A DNA stretch of 64,000 nt from Saccharospirillum sp039982735. GTDB taxonomy: Bacteria; Pseudomonadota; Gammaproteobacteria; Pseudomonadales; Natronospirillaceae. Within the stretch, counting starts at the first letter, position 1. The number at the start of each line of letters is the position of its first letter. The notes beneath the pieces were generated by a model. That model did not search any database. It saw only the letters and a program-made list of their open reading frames with translations, and had not been told where the DNA came from. The stretch lies in contig NZ_JBDWXV010000017.1 of the NCBI RefSeq assembly GCF_039982735.1, forward strand, positions 124,001 through 188,000. The letters run 5' to 3'. Position numbers and translations under genes: made by a program. Shown in pieces: positions 43,714 through 52,803 of the stretch.

Positions 43714-44562
43714 TCAGCCTTTTACGCTGCCTGACGTAAGACCGGCAATGAAGAATCGCTGGAAGCACAGGAACAGGATGACGATGGGCACGATGCTGAG
43801 CAGGGCTCCGGCAAACAGGATCTGGTAGTTGTTGCCATAAGGCGTCAGCAGTGTGGCGAGACCAATCGGCAAGGTGAACATGTCGTTGGAGCGCAGCACC
43901 AGCAATGGCCAGAGAAAGTTGTTCCAGCTGATCAGCCCCTGGAAGATCGCCATGGCGGCGAACGAGGGCAGCATCAGCGGCACCATGATCCGAAAGAAGA
44001 TGCCGAATTCGGTGCAGCCATCGACCCGCGCCGCTTCCATTACCTCTCTGGGCAGGCCCAGCGAATATTGCCGGAAGAAGAACACCGCGACCGGTGCGAC
44101 CAGCAAGGGCAACACGGTACCGAAGTAGGTATCGACCAGCCCAAGAGTGATGACGAGCTGGAACAACGGCAGCATCATGATTTCAAACGGGATCATCATC
44201 ACCAGCAGTACCAATATGAAAATAATCCGCTTACCGGGGAATTCATACATGGCCAGTGCATAACCGACCATGGAGGAAAACAGCAGGGACAGGGCGATGA
44301 GTATCGAGGAGACGATCACGCTGTTGAGGTACCAGTCCCAGTACCGGTCGCCGGCTTCGGTGGTGAAGATGGCCACATAGTTCTGGAAGTCGAACTTGGA
44401 AAAGAACAGTTCTGGGGACAAGCCGTGACGCATCAGGTCGGTGGCCGGGCTCAGCGAGGCAACGAGCAACGACAGCACAGGGAACAAGGCCAGGAATGCG
44501 AAGATACTCAGTACCGCAAGCATGCTCAGCGAAATCAGTTTTTCGTGTCTGTGATCAACCAT
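43714..44562 (-). CDS. Carbohydrate ABC permease (AraQ/MalG type)
   Basis: A 282-aa inner-membrane permease with six helices. ATG 44562 lies just after the stop of the upstream permease gene (TGAGATG), so the start is coupled. The EAA loop that contacts the ATPase reads EVMEAARVDGCTEFGIFFRIMVPLMLP (about residues 190-215), and the C-terminus ends in the typical LTSGSVKG. It pairs with the MalF-like permease and the binding protein upstream. No ATPase is encoded here, so the UgpC-like ATPase at 57.5-58.6 kb or another may be shared. Confidence 0.9.
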   Translation of the reverse strand: MVDHRHEKLISLSMLAVLSIFAFLALFPVLSLLVASLSPATDLMRHGLSPELFFSKFDFQNYVAIFTTEAGDRYWDWYLNSVIVSSILIALSLLFSSMVGYALAMYEFPGKRIIFILVLLVMMIPFEIMMLPLFQLVITLGLVDTYFGTVLPLLVAPVAVFFFRQYSLGLPREVMEAARVDGCTEFGIFFRIMVPLMLPSFAAMAIFQGLISWNNFLWPLLVLRSNDMFTLPIGLATLLTPYGNNYQILFAGALLSIVPIVILFLCFQRFFIAGLTSGSVKG

Positions 44563-44563
44563 C

Positions 44564-45499
44564 TCAGTCTTCTCTCTTGAAAGCGCCGGTGGCATACAGC
44601 TGGATCATGCTGACGATGAAGATAATCAGCAGCAAGATGATCCCGACGGCGGCACCGAAGCCCATGTCATTGTTGCGAATACCCTGCTGGTAGATGTAGC
44701 GCACGACGGTCAGGCCGATGTAACCGGGCGAACTGGTTTCCCACAGCACATAACTTTCCTCGAACATACGGAAGCCATTGATGATGGAAATGGTCACCAG
44801 GAAAACGATGATTGGTTTGATGGCGGGCAAGGTGACGTACCGGAAGCGCTGCCAGGCATTGGCACCGTCCATTTGCGAGGCTTCCTCCAGGTCTTTGTTA
44901 ACGGTTTGCAGGGCAGCCAGAAAATAGATGATGTTTACACCCATCCAGCGCCAGGACGCCATGGCAACCATCAAGAACATGGCAGTGGCACTGCCATATC
45001 GCCAGTCGAGCGCTGATGCTCCGAACAGCGACAGGAATTGATTCGCCAGAGCCTGGTCGGATTCACCGAAGATCAGTCGGAACACTGTACCAGCAACCAC
45101 GACGGACGTCAGTGCCGGAATGAAGATGGCCGCGCGGAAAAAGTTGCTGAACCGGGTCAGTCGATGGTTGAGCATCAGTGCGAGAATCAGGGGAATGACA
45201 GTCAAAATAACCACGGTCAGTAACACGTAGACAGAGGTATTCTGCAGTGCCCGGAAGAAGACCGGGTTGAAGACACGCTCGTAATTGTCGAGCCCGACAA
45301 AAAATACCTGCCCCGGCAAGACGCGCTCGAAACTCATTTTTACGGCGCTGATGAAGGGATACAGATACAGGATCAAAATCGAAATAATGAAGGGCGATAT
45401 AAACAAGTAGGGCGCAATTTTCCGGGAATAGAGAAAACTGTAACGAACCTTGGTTTGCGGCTCGCGCTTAGCCTGCCCGGTTTGGGAAAAGAGGGTCAT
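44564..45499 (-). CDS. Carbohydrate ABC permease (AraP/MalF type)
   Basis: A permease of about 311 aa with six helices; ATG 45499 has GGAG nine bases upstream, and the ATG at 45526 is an alternative. The N-terminal helix reads APYLFISPFIISILILYLYPF and the EAA loop EEASQMDGANAWQRFRYVTLPAIKP. With its partner it forms the membrane channel of an AraNPQ-like importer. Genes around it suggest arabino-oligosaccharides as substrate. Confidence 0.9.
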   Translation of the reverse strand: MTLFSQTGQAKREPQTKVRYSFLYSRKIAPYLFISPFIISILILYLYPFISAVKMSFERVLPGQVFFVGLDNYERVFNPVFFRALQNTSVYVLLTVVILTVIPLILALMLNHRLTRFSNFFRAAIFIPALTSVVVAGTVFRLIFGESDQALANQFLSLFGASALDWRYGSATAMFLMVAMASWRWMGVNIIYFLAALQTVNKDLEEASQMDGANAWQRFRYVTLPAIKPIIVFLVTISIINGFRMFEESYVLWETSSPGYIGLTVVRYIYQQGIRNNDMGFGAAVGIILLLIIFIVSMIQLYATGAFKRED

Positions 45500-45591
45500 G
45501 GGACAGTTCTCCACACCTGAAGCCAAAAATACCTCCAGGCGGGTACCAAGAGTACCTGCCCGGAGCTTTTATCAAACACACATGACAGTGA

Positions 45592-46875
45592 TTAACGCAT
45601 CCGGTTGCGAATTTCGTCAGCGGCTTGCGTCAGCGCCTCTTCGGCCGACATGCTATCTGATCTCAGCGTGGAATAGAGCGTGTTGGTTTCAATAACCTGC
45701 TGTGCTGTTGGTGTCAGCTCGGTGATGTTAACCCCTGAAATCTCATCACGAATATCGAGCAGAATGTCGAAGATGTCGTCATGGAAATATTGGTAGTAGG
45801 CGTTGTCGGCCTGTACCGCTTCGGAGTCCCAAACATCGTGGCGCAACGGATCGAAGCCAAGCACGGTCCACAACCGGATATTGGCTTCTTCGGTCAGTTT
45901 GGCAAACGCCAGGAAGTCTTTCGACAGCTGCTCATCGACAGACTGGTTGGTGACCACAGTACCGGTTCCCCCCATGCCAGCAGAGCGGTTACCGCCCTCT
46001 TCCCAGCGCGGCAACGGACGAATCTGCATTTTGCCATCAAGATCCGGCATGTTGTCGAGGAAGCGACCCATGTACCACATCGGCATCATCACTGAGGCGG
46101 CACCGCCGTTGTTCATATAGCCAAAGAACTCTTCTGAGTGATGATCGCCACCGGGAGCGGGAACGGCGATTTCCTGCTCGTAGATCATGTCCTGCATAAA
46201 TTGCAGCGTGTCGATGTTGGTCTGGTTATCGAGGGTGACACTGCCGTCTTCACCGAAAATGTCGGAACCCTGCTGACTGATCATGATCCAGAAGCTGAAG
46301 ATGTCGCCCGACTCAAAGGTTGTCATGACGGCGTCGGTGTTTTCAACGACCTGCTCTCCGGCTGCGGCGTAATCATCCCAGGTTTCAATGCTGTCGATGT
46401 CGACACCCGCCTGGTCCATGATCTCTTCGTTGTAATACATGACCGACGCGCCGACGTGGTAGTCCACACCGTAGTAGCTGCCGTCTTTCGAATAGATATC
46501 GAACCGGGACTTGACCATGTCGTCGAGCACGGGCTCAACCACATCGTTCAGTGGCACCAGCGGGACATCGCCCTGTAGGTAGTTGGAGATCTGACGAATC
46601 TCGATATCAGCCAAATCTGGCGCACCCCGGCCCGATTGCAGTGCCAGCAACAAATTGCTGTGCATCTGATCGTATGGGTAAACCTCGGCGTTCATGTCGA
46701 TGGCGCGGTTGGGGTTCGCTTCGTTCCAACGCTCGGTGGCGTCTTCAAAGAAGGTGGCGTGAGCTTGCTGGAAGGTCCAGAAAGTCAGAGTTGTCGGGTC
46801 GCTTTCTGCCATCACGATTTGTGGCGCTGTTAGTGCCACAGCACTGGCGGCAAAGGCCAGAATGGACTTGTTCAT
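45592..46875 (-). CDS. Extracellular solute-binding protein for arabino-oligosaccharides (AraN-like)
   Basis: A 427-aa family 1 solute-binding protein. The signal peptide (ILAFAASAVALTAPQIVMA) starts at ATG 46875, which has AGGAAG upstream. Mature landmarks are TTLTFWTFQQAHATFFEDATERWNE, APDLADIEIRQISNYLQG and GVDYHVGASVMYYNEEIMDQAGVD. It is the first gene of the importer-hydrolase operon and is preceded by an inverted repeat likely to be an operator. Ligand identity is inferred from the GH51 and GH43 genes. Confidence 0.88.
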   Translation of the reverse strand: MNKSILAFAASAVALTAPQIVMAESDPTTLTFWTFQQAHATFFEDATERWNEANPNRAIDMNAEVYPYDQMHSNLLLALQSGRGAPDLADIEIRQISNYLQGDVPLVPLNDVVEPVLDDMVKSRFDIYSKDGSYYGVDYHVGASVMYYNEEIMDQAGVDIDSIETWDDYAAAGEQVVENTDAVMTTFESGDIFSFWIMISQQGSDIFGEDGSVTLDNQTNIDTLQFMQDMIYEQEIAVPAPGGDHHSEEFFGYMNNGGAASVMMPMWYMGRFLDNMPDLDGKMQIRPLPRWEEGGNRSAGMGGTGTVVTNQSVDEQLSKDFLAFAKLTEEANIRLWTVLGFDPLRHDVWDSEAVQADNAYYQYFHDDIFDILLDIRDEISGVNITELTPTAQQVIETNTLYSTLRSDSMSAEEALTQAADEIRNRMR

Positions 46876-46939
46876 GGTCAGGCTTCCTGTCTTGTTATTG
46901 TGGAAATCGGAGAGTTGAACTCTCAAGCCATTTTATTTG

Positions 46940-46960
46940 TCCTATAATATTAAGATAGGA
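46940..46960. promoter_or_regulatory. Inverted repeat and candidate operator upstream of AraN-like gene
   Basis: TCCTAT-N9-ATAGGA is a perfect inverted repeat enclosing CTATAATATTA (46942-46952), one mismatch from the motif at 33935. It lies 65 bp ahead of the binding-protein start in a 318-bp gap toward the GntR gene. The rest of that gap shows no gene. Confidence 0.5.
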
Positions 46961-47193
46961 TATTTAGAGACTAGACAGTCTCCAACTAGCTGTCAACTAT
47001 TCTCGATTGGATAAAAACGGGCTGAACTTCCGGGTATTCAGACATCACACAGGAAGGCAGGCAGGCGGGACCGGCCGCTGCTAGGCGAGCATCGGCACGG
47101 TGCACATGTTGGAAAGACAGGAAAAGGATGGATGGCGACGGAGAACTGAACGCCTTTACGCTTCAGTCAGCGCAGGTCTGGTTACCGGGGATG

Positions 47194-47913
47194 TCAGTTA
47201 ACCGACTTCTCCAGCTCCTGCTCAATAAAGGTAAGAGCTTCGTCGATCAGCAGATGCATGCGTTGCTTGGCCAACTCTGCATCGCCAGCGGCGATGGCGT
47301 CATAGACCAATGAGTGATCCTGCACTACGCCGCGCGGGTTGCTCTTGATCACGTTGGTGTGGCGGATACTGACGTTCAGTGCCGTGCGGGTGAAATCACG
47401 CATGCGAATGAAAAACCGGTTTTCGCTGGCATAAAGAATACTGATGTGAAAATCGATATCGGCTTCAAGTGCCTGCTCCGGGCTGCCGGATTTAGCCTGG
47501 TCCATCCGCTCCAGTGCTTCACGGATCGCCGCGAGTCGTTCCGGGCGAGCGTTTTGGGCCGCCAGCGCTGCAGCGGCTGGCTCAATGGCTATGCGCATTT
47601 GCAAAAATTCTTTCAGCACTCGCATAGACGGATTACTTTCAAGCGACCAGCGCAGCAGATCGGAATCCAGAATGTTCCATTCCTCTTCCGGAAGGATGCG
47701 AATGCCCTGTCGCTGTCGACTGGAGATAAGCCCCTTGGCCGACAGCATTTTAACCGCTTCACGCACCGCAGTCCGGCTGACACCAAAGCTTTCACACAGC
47801 ACCGCTTCGCTGGGCAGGCTTTCATTGGCGTTAAACTCGCCGCAGACAATCGACCGGCCCAATTCCTGGGTCATGCGTTGGGAAAGACTAAGATTTCGCT
47901 CTAGAACGGCCAT
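47194..47913 (-). CDS. GntR/FadR-family transcriptional regulator
   Basis: A 239-aa regulator. The winged helix-turn-helix (IVCGEFNANESLPSEAVLCESFGVSRTAVREAVKMLSAKGLI, about 22-64) is typical of GntR. The C-terminal FCD domain (about 90-230) has the metal/ligand histidines in EADIDFHISIL and the NRFF/H-rich helices. It adjoins the arabinose operons, so it most likely controls them in response to arabinose or a catabolite such as 2-keto-3-deoxyarabonate. A palindrome in its own promoter suggests autoregulation. Target and effector are inferred. Confidence 0.88.
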   Translation of the reverse strand: MAVLERNLSLSQRMTQELGRSIVCGEFNANESLPSEAVLCESFGVSRTAVREAVKMLSAKGLISSRQRQGIRILPEEEWNILDSDLLRWSLESNPSMRVLKEFLQMRIAIEPAAAALAAQNARPERLAAIREALERMDQAKSGSPEQALEADIDFHISILYASENRFFIRMRDFTRTALNVSIRHTNVIKSNPRGVVQDHSLVYDAIAAGDAELAKQRMHLLIDEALTFIEQELEKSVN

Positions 47914-47991
47914 GCACTAAACTCTTCTCTAGCCCAGCTCGGTTACCGGGTCGATCATCGGTGAACGGGCATCAAAGCCCAACCATTTATG

Positions 47992-48007
47992 CTATTATAT
48001 CATATAA
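47992..48007. promoter_or_regulatory. Palindrome upstream of GntR gene
   Basis: TTATATCATATAA (47995-48007) is a perfect palindrome with one central base, overlapping CTATTATATCA (47992-48002). It lies about 80 bp upstream of the regulator start and is the most symmetric of the four shared motif copies. Confidence 0.5.
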
Positions 48008-48141
48008 ACAGCAACGGCCTACAGTATCGCTCCATAATCAGGACTTTTCCAGTCGATGCCTGCTGTAATACGCACGACCGAGCCCGATCAGACCGGATCG
48101 ATGTAACTGCGCTGACAATCAGGGTGTTTGGCGCGACGCCT

Positions 48142-48182
48142 AAAAAGACAGACACCCCGGGCCTGTAGCGGGTCCGGGGTGT
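48142..48182 (-). terminator. Terminator of pckA
   Basis: On the minus strand ACACCCCGG (48182-48174) pairs with CCGGGGTGT (48160-48152), a 9-bp stem, followed by CTG then a TCTTTTT tract (48147-48142). It lies 26 bp past the pckA stop. Confidence 0.75.
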
Positions 48183-48208
48183 ATCAGGGGGAGGATTTTT
48201 GCAGGGTA

Positions 48209-49750
48209 TCAGCCCTGGGGGCCTGCGGCTTTAATGGCGTCGGAGACGTCATACTTGGCAAAGTTCTGTGTGAACTCTTCAATCAACGCAGCGGCTTTGG
48301 CGTCGTAGGCGGCCGGATCAGCCCAGGTATTGCGTGGAACCAGCAGTTCGTCATCAACACCGGGGACAGCCACAGGCACATCGAGGTTCAGGCCATCGAT
48401 ATGCCGGGTTTCAACATTGGCCAGTTCACCATTGGTGATCGCCGTGATCACCGCCCGGGTGACCGGAATGCTGAACCGCTTGCCTTCGCCGTAGGCGCCA
48501 CCGGTCCAGCCGGTATTGACCAGGTAGACATCCGTTCCGGCCGACTCGACCCGCTTCATCAGCAGCTCGGCGTAAACACCGGCCGGGCGTGGGAAGAAAG
48601 GCGCACCAAAGCAGGTGGAAAAGGTTGTCTTGATGCCCTTGCCTGCCCCCATTTCGGTTGAACCGACCAGTGCGGTATAGCCACTGAGAAAGTGGTAGGC
48701 AGCCGCTTCCTTGCTCAGTTTGGACACGGGCGGCAACACACCATTCAAATCACACGTCAGGAACACCACAGCATTGGGTTCATCGCCCTGGTTGCTCAAC
48801 TGGCGTTTTTCGATGTGTTCCAGCGGGTAGGCGGCGCGGGAGTTCTGGGTCAGGCTGTCGTCGGTGTAATCCGGCGCGCGCTGATCGTCGAGCACCACGT
48901 TTTCCAGAATGGTACCGAAGCGAATCGCTTTCCAGATCAGTGGTTCGTTTTTCTCGGTCAGGTCGATGCACTTGGCATAGCAGCCGCCTTCAATGTTGAA
49001 CACCACACCCGGGCCCCAGCCGTGTTCATCATCGCCGATAAGAAAGCGCTCCGGGTCGGCGCTGAGCGTGGTTTTACCGGTGCCGGACAAACCAAAGAAC
49101 AGGGTGGTCTTGCCATCGTCACCGACGTTGGCCGAGCAGTGCATTGGCAGCACATCCTGAGCGGGCAACAAAAAGTTTTGCACCGAGAACATGGCTTTCT
49201 TCATTTCACCGGCGTAGTACAAACCGGCGATCAGCACCTTACGTTGCTCAAAATTGATGATGCAGGCAGAGTCACTGGCCGTGCCATCTCGCTCGGGGTT
49301 GCAGACGAAACTGGGGACGTTCAAGACCTGCCAGCTGTCTTTGCTCTGCGCGTTCCACTCGTCTGCCACAATAAAGAGGTTGCGGGCGAACACCTGATGC
49401 CAAGCCAGTTCGGTGGTTACGCTAATTGGCACGCTGTGCTTAGCGGCTGAACCGACTTCCAGATGACCCACGAAATGTTCACGATCGGCCAGGTGGTCGC
49501 TGACGCGTTGCCACAGGGCATCAAACCGGGCTGAATCAAAGGCGCGGTTGACCGCCCCCCATTCTATTTCATCCTGGCTACCAGCTTCTTTGACGATAAA
49601 GCGGTCTTTCGGAGAGCGGCCGGTGCGCTCACCGGTTCGGGCGACAAAGGCCCCGTTATTGGCAAACTCACCTTCTTCGCGGCGGACAGCAAACTCCAGC
49701 AACAGCGGGGTGCTCAGGTCCACGTGGGCGTGAGGGGAAAAAGCGGCCAT
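48209..49750 (-). CDS. pckA: Phosphoenolpyruvate carboxykinase (ATP)
   Basis: A 513-aa gluconeogenic enzyme converting oxaloacetate and ATP to PEP. The kinase P-loop GLSGTGKTTLSAD is at 220-232, DDEHGW at 240-245, and LPMHCSANVG and the Arg/Lys region RTGRSPKDRF are also present. The gene has its own leader (49751-50374) and a terminator. It makes metabolic sense next to a pentose route that ends at 2-oxoglutarate, since carbon must return from the TCA cycle to PEP; co-regulation is not shown. Confidence 0.95.
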   Translation of the reverse strand: MAAFSPHAHVDLSTPLLLEFAVRREEGEFANNGAFVARTGERTGRSPKDRFIVKEAGSQDEIEWGAVNRAFDSARFDALWQRVSDHLADREHFVGHLEVGSAAKHSVPISVTTELAWHQVFARNLFIVADEWNAQSKDSWQVLNVPSFVCNPERDGTASDSACIINFEQRKVLIAGLYYAGEMKKAMFSVQNFLLPAQDVLPMHCSANVGDDGKTTLFFGLSGTGKTTLSADPERFLIGDDEHGWGPGVVFNIEGGCYAKCIDLTEKNEPLIWKAIRFGTILENVVLDDQRAPDYTDDSLTQNSRAAYPLEHIEKRQLSNQGDEPNAVVFLTCDLNGVLPPVSKLSKEAAAYHFLSGYTALVGSTEMGAGKGIKTTFSTCFGAPFFPRPAGVYAELLMKRVESAGTDVYLVNTGWTGGAYGEGKRFSIPVTRAVITAITNGELANVETRHIDGLNLDVPVAVPGVDDELLVPRNTWADPAAYDAKAAALIEEFTQNFAKYDVSDAIKAAGPQG

Positions 49751-50374
49751 TAGCGGTTATCTCCTTAATGGGGGGGGATTGTCCAGCGGATCGTTATAGT
49801 TGGTATGTGTTGATAGTTGCAGGGAGTGTACTGCCCACTGACACTGGCAAGAAACGTTATTTCGTCAATAATTTTCTGACAAGCGACACGGTCACAAATT
49901 CTGCTGAAAGAAAACGACATCCAGCCCATCCGGTCAGTTTTTGATATGCCCGTCGTATCCCTCAGCCATTGCGCCGCTCTGGCGCACGAACTGGCGCTTT
50001 GTGTGCATTGATTGAGCATTGATGCAGGAATCGATGGAAAGAATGATCAATAATCGGGCAATCAACCCGGTTTTCGGGCATCAGGACGAGGCGAAGTTTT
50101 GTCAGGCGAGACCGGCCAAATGTTGTTAAGTTACAAGATTACCCGGCATCTGAAGCTGTTTTGGTAATTCGATTTCATTGATGTTTTTTTTGAAACACTG
50201 TGTTCACTGGTATCGATCGGCACCCAATGGGGAGCACCGAAAAGAAACGGCCATCCACCCCGGTCGTGGCTAATGAGTTTTCCAGACCAGAATGTATATC
50301 CACATGCGTCCACAGACAGCGGCAGTTCATCCAGATGCGTGCTGACAACAGGTCCCAGCTCCGGTATGACCCTT
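49751..50374. other. Non-coding stretch upstream of pckA
   Basis: About 620 bp without a convincing gene. Short open frames of 84 and 87 aa on the minus strand lack a good ribosome site or family resemblance. It must hold the pckA promoter. I see no recognised operator or long repeat in it. Confidence 0.5.
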
Positions 50375-50584
50375 TCAAATCGGGCGACTGCCATACTGGC
50401 TTTCGGGCTTGCGCGGCGGGTCTGCTCGCTTCCCGCGTTCGACCTGCTCTACCTTGCCGCCCGCCTTCAGAAAGGCTTCGACCTCACCGGCCATTTGCGA
50501 CCGCAGTGCTTCCCGGTCGGCCAACTGGCGTTCTGCATCTGTCTGTTCCGGCACCAACTTGCCCGACTTGTTTTTATCACTCAC
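50375..50584 (-). CDS. sutA: SutA-like RNA polymerase-binding protein
   Basis: A 69-aa protein whose C-terminal half (EVEAFLKAGGKVEQVE, then ADPPRKPESQYGSRPI) matches the conserved core of Pseudomonas SutA, a small protein that binds the sigma-containing RNA polymerase and raises ribosomal and maintenance gene expression during slow growth. The start is GTG 50584, with GGGG about ten bases upstream. The Pseudomonas protein is about 105 aa because it has an acidic N-terminal tail; here that tail is reduced to a short charged segment. It is a monocistronic gene between pckA and algR. Confidence 0.82.
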   Translation of the reverse strand: MSDKNKSGKLVPEQTDAERQLADREALRSQMAGEVEAFLKAGGKVEQVERGKRADPPRKPESQYGSRPI

Positions 50585-50755
50585 CTTGCGTCCCCTTTTC
50601 GCACGGATTAGCAGGCGTTTCCGTCGTTAAGGCATCGCTTGATGACGCCTCCCGGCAACGACTCCCAAAATCACACACCGTTCTTTTATAAACCAATTTG
50701 GGTGTTTCGCAAACAAAATCGCACAAAGCGTAACCTATTTGGTTAGCCACAGCCG

Positions 50756-51496
50756 CTATGAATCCGACCAGTCCGTTGAATCATTGAACAGAGGCCTTAG
50801 CTCACGCGCAAAGCGCCGACTGACGGTGACCGGTTCGTCCAGCCCGCGTACGTTCAGCCAAATACCGCCCTGGGCATCCCGCGACAGCTTTTCCAGCCGG
50901 CTTTTGGGAACCAGGGTGGTCCGGTGCACACGCACCAGATGTTCGGGAAAGCGTTCTTCGAGCTGTTTCAGGCTGTAATCGCATAACCGCTCACCCTGAC
51001 GGCACTGAGCAACAACGTACTTCTGGTCGGCACGAAAACAATAGACATCGTTCAACGGGATACGCTCTTTACCGCGACCGGTTTGTAAAGCTATTACCGG
51101 GCCGATATCCGCTCCGCTCAGGGCGGTCAGTTGTGCCCGGTTCAACTGACTGGCCTGGGCCAGCACCTGATGCAGATCGGCCGCCTTTACCGGCTTCATC
51201 AGGTAGGAGACGGCCTGAACCTGAAACGCTTCGAGAGCGTAATCATCGTAAGCGGTACAAAAGACGATGGCCGGCGGGTTCGGCTGCTGCGACCATTCAG
51301 CCGCCAACTCCAACCCACTGAGCCCTGGCATGCGAATGTCGAGCAGCACCAGGTCGGCCGGATCATCCGTTTGCCGACGCAAGGCCTCCTGACCATTAGC
51401 GGCGGTGACGCATTGCGTCACGCTGTCTTCCGACTGCAATAGCCTGAGCAGGCGCTCCCGGGCCAGTGGCTCATCGTCTACGATCATGACTTTCAA
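50756..51496 (-). CDS. algR: LytTR-family response regulator AlgR
   Basis: A 246-aa two-component regulator. The receiver has the acidic pocket VDDEPLARERLL and phosphoacceptor Asp53 (LLDIRMPGLSG) with Thr and Lys at TAYDDYALEAF and MKPV. The C-terminal LytTR DNA-binding domain shows CFRADQKYVVAQC and FPEHLVRVHRTTLV (about 180-200). It overlaps the algZ stop by 4 nt. In Pseudomonas AlgR controls alginate, type IV pili and biofilm genes. The hem genes that usually follow algR are not adjacent here. Confidence 0.92.
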   Translation of the reverse strand: MKVMIVDDEPLARERLLRLLQSEDSVTQCVTAANGQEALRRQTDDPADLVLLDIRMPGLSGLELAAEWSQQPNPPAIVFCTAYDDYALEAFQVQAVSYLMKPVKAADLHQVLAQASQLNRAQLTALSGADIGPVIALQTGRGKERIPLNDVYCFRADQKYVVAQCRQGERLCDYSLKQLEERFPEHLVRVHRTTLVPKSRLEKLSRDAQGGIWLNVRGLDEPVTVSRRFARELRPLFNDSTDWSDS

Positions 51497-52596
51497 GGGT
51501 TGCTCCTGTCGTTCCCGCGTGCCAGCAAGGTGGCGGGCAAGGTTAAACGAACCCGATAGGTTCGCTCATCGGCCGCCGCATAGAGTTTGGCGGCATCCCC
51601 ATATAAGGTGGCCAGACGATGGCGAATGTTTTCCAGCGCAACCTGATTTCCCCGGGGAGTTCGGCGTCGCTCCGCCCCCTGATCAACGTTGGGTTCCGGC
51701 ACCGCCGGCGACCTGACCAGCGGGTTTTCAATCTCAATAATCAGTTGGCGGCTTTTCTCCCGGCACCGAATCAGTAACTGGCCACCGTTAACGCTCGGGG
51801 CTATGCCGTGCACTATGGCGTTTTCAATCAGTGGCTGCAGAATCAGCACCGGAACCGACCACCGCGCCGTCGGCCGCGGCGTCTGCCATACCACGGTCAG
51901 GCGGTCACCCAACCGCCACTGCTCCAGCGAGAGATAACCATCGACCAGCGTCAGTTCATCGCTCAGGCTCCAGAACGTGGTGGCTTCTTTCAGGCTGGCC
52001 CGAAACAGCCGGGATAAATCTTCGATCGCCTGTTCGGCCGCCTCGGGGCGGGTCGCAATCAATTCCGCAATGGTGTTCAGGCTATTAAACAAAAAATGCG
52101 GACGAATGCGGTTTTGCAACGCTTCAATGCGCGCCGAAAGCTCCGCCCGGGAGCGATCCACCACCGCCTGTTGCAGTTGAAAATAGCGCAGCAACAAGGC
52201 CGCAATGATGGCCGTCGCTGCGGTGTGGCGCAGCACCGACACCGGGTCGATCGCGGCCCATCCCCCCAAGACAACCACACTGCCAACCACACTGACCACA
52301 AACCCCACCCCCGATACCGTCGAGAATGCGACCAGCCACCCCAGCCACAGCGGGCTGCGGGCCAGCCAGCGGCGCAACCGGCACAACAGTGCCGCCGAGG
52401 GCAATACTATCCATTGCACGGTCAGGCTCATTGCACCCAGTTGAATCCAGTCGATGCCCGACTGCAGCAGCACCCACACCAGCACCAGCAATTCCGACAC
52501 CAGTACCAGAAAAAATACCGAAGTGGCGGTACACAAGTCGGGCAGCACCAGGGAAGGCTGATGGGTTGTAAAAGCGGGGGGCTTCGCTGGCTTCAA
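51493..52596 (-). CDS. algZ: LytS-type sensor histidine kinase AlgZ (FimS)
   Basis: A 367-aa kinase with four to six N-terminal helices and a His_kinase domain. The phosphoacceptor site is in NRIRPHFLFNSLNTIAELI (about 170-188), and the ATP-binding lid is degenerate as in the LytS group (LQPLIENAIVHGIAP). It overlaps algR and is divergent from argH, the same argH-algZ-algR arrangement seen in Pseudomonas. It likely phosphorylates AlgR; the signal is unknown. Confidence 0.9.
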   Translation of the reverse strand: MKPAKPPAFTTHQPSLVLPDLCTATSVFFLVLVSELLVLVWVLLQSGIDWIQLGAMSLTVQWIVLPSAALLCRLRRWLARSPLWLGWLVAFSTVSGVGFVVSVVGSVVVLGGWAAIDPVSVLRHTAATAIIAALLLRYFQLQQAVVDRSRAELSARIEALQNRIRPHFLFNSLNTIAELIATRPEAAEQAIEDLSRLFRASLKEATTFWSLSDELTLVDGYLSLEQWRLGDRLTVVWQTPRPTARWSVPVLILQPLIENAIVHGIAPSVNGGQLLIRCREKSRQLIIEIENPLVRSPAVPEPNVDQGAERRRTPRGNQVALENIRHRLATLYGDAAKLYAAADERTYRVRLTLPATLLARGNDRSNP

Positions 52597-52680
52597 GTAC
52601 GCAACCTGCCTGTTAATCTGCTTGAGACGAGAGGCTCAGTGTCTCCCGTGCGGATGCAGGGATCAAGCCAGCAAGCCACC

Positions 52681-52736
52681 AGGGAGCCTCTGAGTAACTG
52701 CTCCTGGGTTCTGGAGGAGTTGTTCAAAGGCTCCCT
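52681..52736. repeat. Large imperfect hairpin between algZ and argH
   Basis: AGGGAGCCT...CTGCTCC (52681-52704) pairs with GGAGGAG...AGGCTCCCT (52713-52736) over 24 nt with a few mismatches and an 8-nt loop. It lies in the shared promoter gap 70-120 bp ahead of argH. It differs from the element A-C family. Confidence 0.6.
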
Positions 52737-52803
52737 AGACCATAGCCAACGCCTGCCAAGCCGATATAATGCCCCTTCACTGTGCCCAAGGAACCCTGTA
52801 ATC

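Noticed and set aside
49765..50019. 84-aa open frame upstream of pckA
   Set aside because: It occupies the pckA leader region and has no ribosome site or family pattern.
50131..50394. 87-aa open frame downstream of the SutA-like gene
   Set aside because: It overlaps the end of sutA in another frame, has no ribosome site and no recognised motif. It remains a weak possibility.
52096..52803. N-terminal extension of argH
   Set aside because: The extra 236 codons run antisense through algZ and lack conserved sequence; the lyase begins at 52804.
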